In this document: positions 5,115 through 8,926 of the stretch, piece by piece
Layout of the letters: each line of letters begins with the position of its first letter
Position numbering within the stretch: the first letter of the stretch is position 1
From: Syntrophomonas sp.
GTDB taxonomy: Bacteria; Bacillota; Syntrophomonadia; Syntrophomonadales; Syntrophomonadaceae
Direction: 5' to 3'
Assembly: GCA_028693695.1 (NCBI GenBank)
Contig: JAQUUV010000073.1
Span: forward strand, 1-8,926
Length of the DNA stretch: 8,926 bases
Translations under genes and position numbers: made by a program
The notes under the pieces: generated by a model
Seen by the model: only the letters and a program-made list of their open reading frames with translations
Database searches by the model: none
Told to the model about the DNA's origin: nothing

Positions 5115-5543
5115 ATGTCTGCAGTACAATGGATATTGGTAGCTGTATTGTGTGGGGCCGTTGAAATTTTTACTTCCGGTTTCTGGTTTCTATGGTTGGC
5201 TCTGGCTGCTTTACTGGTGGCTGCAGGAGTTAGTGTGACATTGCTGGTCAGCTTGCCGGGCCAGTTGCTGGTCTTTGCTCTCATTACTCTCGTTTTTGTT
5301 GTATTTACTCGTCCCCTGGTGTTAAAACTAGTTAAATCAAATGATACGCTTAGTAATGTCAATGCATTGATAGGACAGCACGGTATATCCACGACCAGTA
5401 TATCCCCATTGCACTACGGTCAAGTGAAGGTTAACGGGGAGATTTGGACGGCAGTAGCAGCTGAGGAAATAGAGATAGACGTTCGGATCGTAGTTGATGC
5501 TATTGATGGAGTTAAGCTGGTAGTTAAGAAATCGGTTATTTAA
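5115..5543 (+). CDS. Short NfeD-family membrane protein
   Basis: A 142-residue protein typical of the short NfeD class. It has hydrophobic helices at residues about 5-20, 24-46 and 50-66, then a soluble OB-fold at about 84-140. The OB-fold begins with LIGQHGISTTSISPLHYGQV and continues VNGEIWTAVA with a final strand DGVKLVVKK; G87, P98, G102, G108 and W111 are the family landmarks. The start is ATG 5115, because GGAGG lies eight bases before it; ATG 5109 is only two bases from the same site. The gene sits 52 bases before a stomatin/SPFH gene. That pairing is strongly conserved in bacteria and archaea, where NfeD is thought to interact with the SPFH protein at the membrane. No protease domain of the long NfeD class is present. 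The precise function is not established. Confidence 0.88.
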   Translation: MSAVQWILVAVLCGAVEIFTSGFWFLWLALAALLVAAGVSVTLLVSLPGQLLVFALITLVFVVFTRPLVLKLVKSNDTLSNVNALIGQHGISTTSISPLHYGQVKVNGEIWTAVAAEEIEIDVRIVVDAIDGVKLVVKKSVI

Positions 5544-5595
5544 ACTTTGAAAATGAATGATTTTTACCAACTTAGGAAATGAAAGGAATGATCAT

Positions 5596-6540
5596 ATGTT
5601 AACGGTTTTTGTAAATGCGGTAATCGTGTTATTTGTAATTTTAATTGCTTTTTCATCAATTAAAATAATCCGGCAGGCAACCGTTGGAATTGTGGAAAGA
5701 TTAGGTAAGTATCACAAAACTGCTGAGAAGGGTATTAATGTAATTATCCCCTTTATTGACGGTTTCCGAGCCATTGTTGATATGAGAGAACAAGTGGTTA
5801 GTTTTGCGCCCCAGCCGGTTATTACTAAGGACAATGTCACCATGATGATTGATACAGTTATTTACTATCAGGTAACATCTCCCTTCAAATACACTTATGA
5901 AATACAAAATCCGATATTTGCCATCGACAACCTGGCAGCTACTACCCTGAGAAATATAGTGGGGGATCTGGAGCTTGACCAAACCCTTACCTCCAGGGAT
6001 TTAGTTAATACCAGGCTGAGGGCTATCCTGGACGAAGCCACTGATAAATGGGGTATTAAAGTAAATCGGGTAGAATTAAAAAACATTTTGCCCCCCCAGG
6101 ATATTCAGACTGCCATGGAAAAACAGATGCGTGCTGAGAGGGAAAAACGTCAGGCTATTCTGCTGGCTGAAGGGCAAAAAACCGCAGCCATTCTGGAAGC
6201 TGAAGGCCTAAAACAGTCTGCTATCCTGAATGCGGAAGCATTTAAGGAGGCTTCAATTAGAAAAGCTGAAGGCAGCCGGCAGGCTTCTATACTGGAAGCT
6301 GAGGGTGAAGCACAGGCTATTTTAAACGTCCAGAGGGCTTTTGCTGATAGTTTAGTGATGATAAAAGATGCTGGGATAGATGATAAAGTACTAGCACTGA
6401 AATCCCTGGAAGCGATAAAAGAGTTAGGTAATGGTCAGGCAACTAAGCTGATCATCCCAGGTGATTTATCCGGTCTAGGAGGAGTATTTGCCGCATTGAA
6501 AGAAGTCGTGGCAGATGCTCCTGTAAATAGCCCAAAATAA
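5596..6540 (+). CDS. Stomatin/QmcA-like SPFH (band 7) membrane protein
   Basis: A 314-residue protein. Residues about 4-24 form one N-terminal membrane segment. Residues 26-185 are the SPFH domain (VGIVERLGKYHKTAEKGINV, IIPFIDGFRAIVDMREQVV, then LPPQDIQTAMEKQMRAEREK). Residues 187-240 are a coiled-coil with five tandem units of about 10-11 residues around AILEAEG. A helical C-terminal part (241-280) is followed by a short GDLSGLGG linker. The length and order match the paraslipin/QmcA branch. Such proteins oligomerise in membrane microdomains and modulate proteases or other membrane proteins. I chose ATG 5596 because AAGGA sits eight bases before it; upstream in-frame codons to 5557 look non-native (MIFTNLGNERNDH). 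The gene is the second of an operon with the NfeD-like gene and is closed by the terminator at 6574-6611. Confidence 0.92.
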   Translation: MLTVFVNAVIVLFVILIAFSSIKIIRQATVGIVERLGKYHKTAEKGINVIIPFIDGFRAIVDMREQVVSFAPQPVITKDNVTMMIDTVIYYQVTSPFKYTYEIQNPIFAIDNLAATTLRNIVGDLELDQTLTSRDLVNTRLRAILDEATDKWGIKVNRVELKNILPPQDIQTAMEKQMRAEREKRQAILLAEGQKTAAILEAEGLKQSAILNAEAFKEASIRKAEGSRQASILEAEGEAQAILNVQRAFADSLVMIKDAGIDDKVLALKSLEAIKELGNGQATKLIIPGDLSGLGGVFAALKEVVADAPVNSPK

Positions 6541-6573
6541 TCTTAATATTTATAGGTGTATTACTGTTGAACC

Positions 6574-6611
6574 AGGAGCCTTATTTAACGTGAGATAAGG
6601 CTCCTTTTCTT
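6574..6611 (+). terminator. Rho-independent terminator after the SPFH gene
   Basis: AGGAGCCTTAT (6574-6584) and ATAAGGCTCCT (6595-6605) form a perfect 11-bp stem with a ten-base loop, followed by TTTCTT. It lies 33 bases after the SPFH stop codon and separates that operon from the two-component genes. Confidence 0.92.
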
Positions 6612-6662
6612 ATAAATTGTCTAGTATTCAAAGTCCTGAAGTGTGCTAAAGATGTTTGCGCA

Positions 6663-6682
6663 TTCACAAAGTCTTCACAAAG
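6663..6682 (+). promoter_or_regulatory. Tandem direct repeat, PhoB/PhoP-type operator
   Basis: TTCACAAAG occurs twice (6663-6671 and 6674-6682), 11 bp apart start to start. OmpR/PhoB-family regulators typically bind such direct repeats one helical turn apart; the Bacillus PhoP box is a TTAACA-like pair with the same spacing. The repeat lies upstream of a TACAAT at 6689-6694 and 168 bases before the OmpR-type regulator. Autoregulation is a natural inference. Confidence 0.55.
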
Positions 6683-6688
6683 ATGGAT

Positions 6689-6694
6689 TACAAT
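6689..6694 (+). promoter_or_regulatory. Possible -10 box of the regulator-kinase operon
   Basis: TACAAT matches the -10 consensus in five of six positions and lies six bases after the tandem repeat. There is no good -35 hexamer at 16-18 bases, as expected for an activator-dependent promoter. The leader would be about 150 bases. A second weaker pair (TTGATA 6795-6800, CATAAT 6820-6825, 19-base spacer) is closer to the gene. Confidence 0.4.
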
Positions 6695-6849
6695 AATAAT
6701 AGGAAATTCTGATTTTTGAGTGAAAATTTGATTGAGGGGCTTTGAGAACGAAGTATAGAGTGAAAAAGACCGGAATAAATGACTGGTTTATTTTTTGATA
6801 GTCCCTGAACTTTACGTAGCATAATATCGGACGAAGAGGAGGTAATCCA

Positions 6850-7521
6850 GTGAAAAAAAGTATACTTATCGCTGATGATGAAGAACGGATGCGGAAACTG
6901 GTATGTGACTTCTTGAAAAAGGAGGGCTATGATACATTTGAAGCTGAAAATGGTAAACAAGCTCTTGATATTTTTGCGTCCCAGGAGATCGACCTGCTTA
7001 TTTTGGATGTGATGATGCCTGAATTCGATGGTTGGGCCGTTTTGAGAGACATCAGGAAAAAATCGACGGTGCCTGTCATCATGCTGACTGCCAGGGGCGA
7101 AGAGTCGGATGAATTATTTGGCTTTGAACTGGGTGCCGATGAATATGTAACAAAACCATTTAGTCCTCAAATTCTGGTTGCCAGAGTCCAGGCCTTGTTA
7201 AGAAGAACGAGTAATAAAAGCCTTCCTCCTCGTTTGCTTAATGGGTTGGAAATAGACGAGCTCGCTCATTATGTCTATGTGAACAATCAGTCAATAGATT
7301 TGACTCCCAAAGAATTTGAGCTGCTGCTGTACTTGGCAGATCACGAAGGTAGAGCGCTAAAAAGGGAACAAATCCTAAATGCCGTCTGGAATTATGATTA
7401 TTATGGAGATATTCGGACGGTTGATGCGCACATCAAAAACCTTCGTCTGAAGTTGGGTGAGAAGGGAGATAGCATTCAAACTGTACGAGGGGTCGGATAT
7501 AGATTTGAGGTACCGTCATGA
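6850..7521 (+). CDS. OmpR/PhoB-family response regulator
   Basis: A 223-residue protein of normal family length. The receiver domain spans residues 1-118 with acidic pocket D9-D10, phospho-acceptor D53 (LLILDVMMPEFDGW), switch residue T80 (VIMLTARG) and K102 (YVTKPFSP). A short linker leads to a winged-helix DNA-binding domain (about 128-221) with LTPKEFELLLYLADHEGRAL, the recognition region TVDAHIKNLRLKLGEK and the closing TVRGVGYRFE. All key residues are present. The start is GTG 6850, with AGGAGG seven bases upstream. The gene ends in an ATGA overlap with the histidine kinase, so the two are co-translated and form one signalling pair. The tandem repeat at 6663-6682 is a candidate binding site for this protein. 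The signal cannot be deduced from sequence. Confidence 0.95.
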   Translation: MKKSILIADDEERMRKLVCDFLKKEGYDTFEAENGKQALDIFASQEIDLLILDVMMPEFDGWAVLRDIRKKSTVPVIMLTARGEESDELFGFELGADEYVTKPFSPQILVARVQALLRRTSNKSLPPRLLNGLEIDELAHYVYVNNQSIDLTPKEFELLLYLADHEGRALKREQILNAVWNYDYYGDIRTVDAHIKNLRLKLGEKGDSIQTVRGVGYRFEVPS

Positions 7522-8926
7522 AAATCTCTATTCGAACCCGACTATTTATCACGGTAAATGTACTGATTGTATTTTTCGTTCTTTTTTCCTGGGGGATGAA
7601 TTCATTCTACCTGGAAAAGTACTATATAGATCAAAATAAGCAGCAACTCCTCACCACTATAGAGACGATAGATGGGATATACAATGGAAATCCTCTGGCT
7701 CTGATTCTGGAAATGCAGAAACTAGAGAGTATTAAAGGGTTGAATGTACTTATTTTGAATAAGGATTTTGAAACAAAATATCGGTCTAGGGATGTGAGAA
7801 TAGACTCCCAGAATTCCGTTCCCCCTCGGCCAGATACAGCACGAATTGACATGAAAAGGCCCGAGCCAAGTATTCCCCTGGTCACTGCTAACCTGTCTGC
7901 GCTTCAATTAGGCGAAAAGGTTTTTGCGGTAAATCATGATCCAACCTTAAACACAAATTTATTGAATATCATAAGCATGCTGCATAACGGCGATTTTATA
8001 TTGCTAAGTACTCCACTGGTTTCGCTGCATGAAAGTGCCGCCATTGCTAACCGTTTTTCACTTTTTACTGGATTATTGACAATTATAATCGGCAGTATGG
8101 TTGTTTTTATTTATTCAAAGCGTTTTACTCGTCCGATATTAGAGTTAAATGCGATAGCGCAAAAAATGTCCCAACTTGATTTCAGTGAAAAATACGCTTC
8201 ATATAACCGGGATGAACTTGGAGAACTGGGAGAAAGCATCAATTCCCTTTCCGATCAGTTGGATAAATCTATTTCCGAGCTAAAGCAAGCCAATGAAAAA
8301 CTGGTCGAGGATATTGAGCATGAACGCAAGATAGATGAAATGCGTAAGGAATTCATCTCCAGTGTATCCCACGAATTAAAAACTCCGATTGCGTTAATTC
8401 AGGGCTATGCAGAGGGTTTAAAGGTTAACATTGTGGAAGACGAAGCTAACAAGAATTTCTATTGTGATGTCATTACTGACGAGGCCAATAAGATGAATAA
8501 AATGGTCAGAGAATTGCTGGACTTATCGCAAGTTGAATCAGGCTATTTTAGCTTGGAAAAGCAAAAATTTGATTTATCCCTGTTGGTTAAGCAAATTCTC
8601 AGCAAATATGAGCCCCTATTAAGGGAAAAAGAAATTCTTCTAACCGGTGAGCGGGGAGAAAATATCCAGGTGACTGGGGATCCTTTGAGAATTGAACAGG
8701 TCCTAATAAATTACCTAAACAATGCCATTAATCATATTGATGATTCCAAAGAATTAAGGGTTAGCATGGAAGTGTTAAACAAGGTCGTACGTATCTCCGT
8801 TTTCAATACAGGAAGACCTATTCCCGAAGAATCAGTAGACAAGATATTTACGAGTTTTTACAAGGTTGATAAGGCTAGAACAAGAGCTTATGGAGGTATT
8901 GGACTAGGTCTGTCGATTGTAAGAGC
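7518..8926 (+). CDS. HAMP-containing sensor histidine kinase (cut by window edge)
   Basis: The frame is open for 469 codons and runs off the right edge, with only the last residues missing. Residues about 8-26 are membrane helix 1, 27-179 an extracytoplasmic sensor region of no recognised fold, and about 180-199 helix 2. A HAMP linker follows (RPILELNAIAQKMSQLDF, then DELGELGESI), then a short coiled-coil (to about 273). The dimerisation domain has H285 in SVSHELKTPIALIQGY. The ATPase domain shows the N box NYLNNAINH (about residue 398), FNTGRPIPEE, the F box FTSFYKVDKA and the G box GIGLGLSIV (about 459). All catalytic motifs are intact. The ATG at 7518 overlaps the regulator stop by four bases. 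The architecture matches VanS/ResE/WalK-like kinases; no PAS domain is present. The ligand is unknown, and the large external domain suggests an envelope signal. Confidence 0.95.
   Translation, partial: MKISIRTRLFITVNVLIVFFVLFSWGMNSFYLEKYYIDQNKQQLLTTIETIDGIYNGNPLALILEMQKLESIKGLNVLILNKDFETKYRSRDVRIDSQNSVPPRPDTARIDMKRPEPSIPLVTANLSALQLGEKVFAVNHDPTLNTNLLNIISMLHNGDFILLSTPLVSLHESAAIANRFSLFTGLLTIIIGSMVVFIYSKRFTRPILELNAIAQKMSQLDFSEKYASYNRDELGELGESINSLSDQLDKSISELKQANEKLVEDIEHERKIDEMRKEFISSVSHELKTPIALIQGYAEGLKVNIVEDEANKNFYCDVITDEANKMNKMVRELLDLSQVESGYFSLEKQKFDLSLLVKQILSKYEPLLREKEILLTGERGENIQVTGDPLRIEQVLINYLNNAINHIDDSKELRVSMEVLNKVVRISVFNTGRPIPEESVDKIFTSFYKVDKARTRAYGGIGLGLSIVR

Noticed and set aside
6770..6800. 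AATAAA/TTTATT hairpin followed by T residues as an attenuator before the regulator
   Set aside because: The stem is only six A-U pairs and is probably unstable.
7631..7907. Minus-strand frames inside the sensor kinase gene
   Set aside because: They are antisense to a continuous 469-codon kinase frame with intact motifs.

Overview
The window looks like a chromosomal segment of a low-to-moderate GC Gram-positive bacterium. A spore-forming clostridial lineage of the Desulfotomaculum/Peptococcaceae kind is my best guess. The guess rests on strong AGGAGG ribosome binding sites with frequent GTG starts, AT-rich intergenic DNA, and the gene families present (NfeD with a stomatin-like protein, an OmpR-type regulator with a HAMP kinase, a Spo0B-like GHKL kinase, a DUF4829-like exported protein). 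No rRNA, tRNA, CRISPR array or complete insertion sequence was seen.

Layout. Bases 1-265 (minus) hold the start of a membrane-anchored TolB/PD40-type beta-propeller protein that apparently uses an ATT start codon. Bases 353-667 (minus) hold an unrecognised small protein. A long hairpin lies at 735-777. Bases 904-1332 (plus) encode a small exported protein. Bases 1434-2140 are gene debris: a minus-strand remnant, and plus-strand pieces of a secreted repeat protein in two frames. Bases 2101-2843 form a compact AbrB/PIN toxin-antitoxin operon with its own promoter and a palindromic operator. Bases 3085-4525 hold a divergent two-component system in which both members are damaged: the kinase has lost part of its membrane domain and its reading frame, and the regulator stops inside its receiver domain. 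Bases 4526-4979 contain a possibly structured stretch and a second fragment of a secreted protein.

The right third is intact. An nfeD-like gene (5115-5543) and a stomatin/SPFH gene (5596-6540) form an operon closed by a clear Rho-independent terminator (6574-6611). An OmpR-family regulator (6850-7521) overlaps by 4 bp a HAMP sensor kinase (7518 to the window edge). A perfect 9-bp direct repeat with 11-bp spacing lies in front of this pair and resembles a PhoB/PhoP-type operator.

How it fits together. The two ends carry ordinary functions: envelope or membrane maintenance (SPFH/NfeD) and signal transduction. The middle (about 1.4-5.0 kb) is a decay zone where a toxin-antitoxin pair remains intact among broken genes. 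I found no clear evidence for a wholly new system. The points most worth checking are the ATT start, the palindrome over the toxin-antitoxin -10 box, the eroded two-component system, the two similar surface-protein fragments 2.5 kb apart, the tandem operator at 6663-6682 and the unexplained pairing around 4497-4577.
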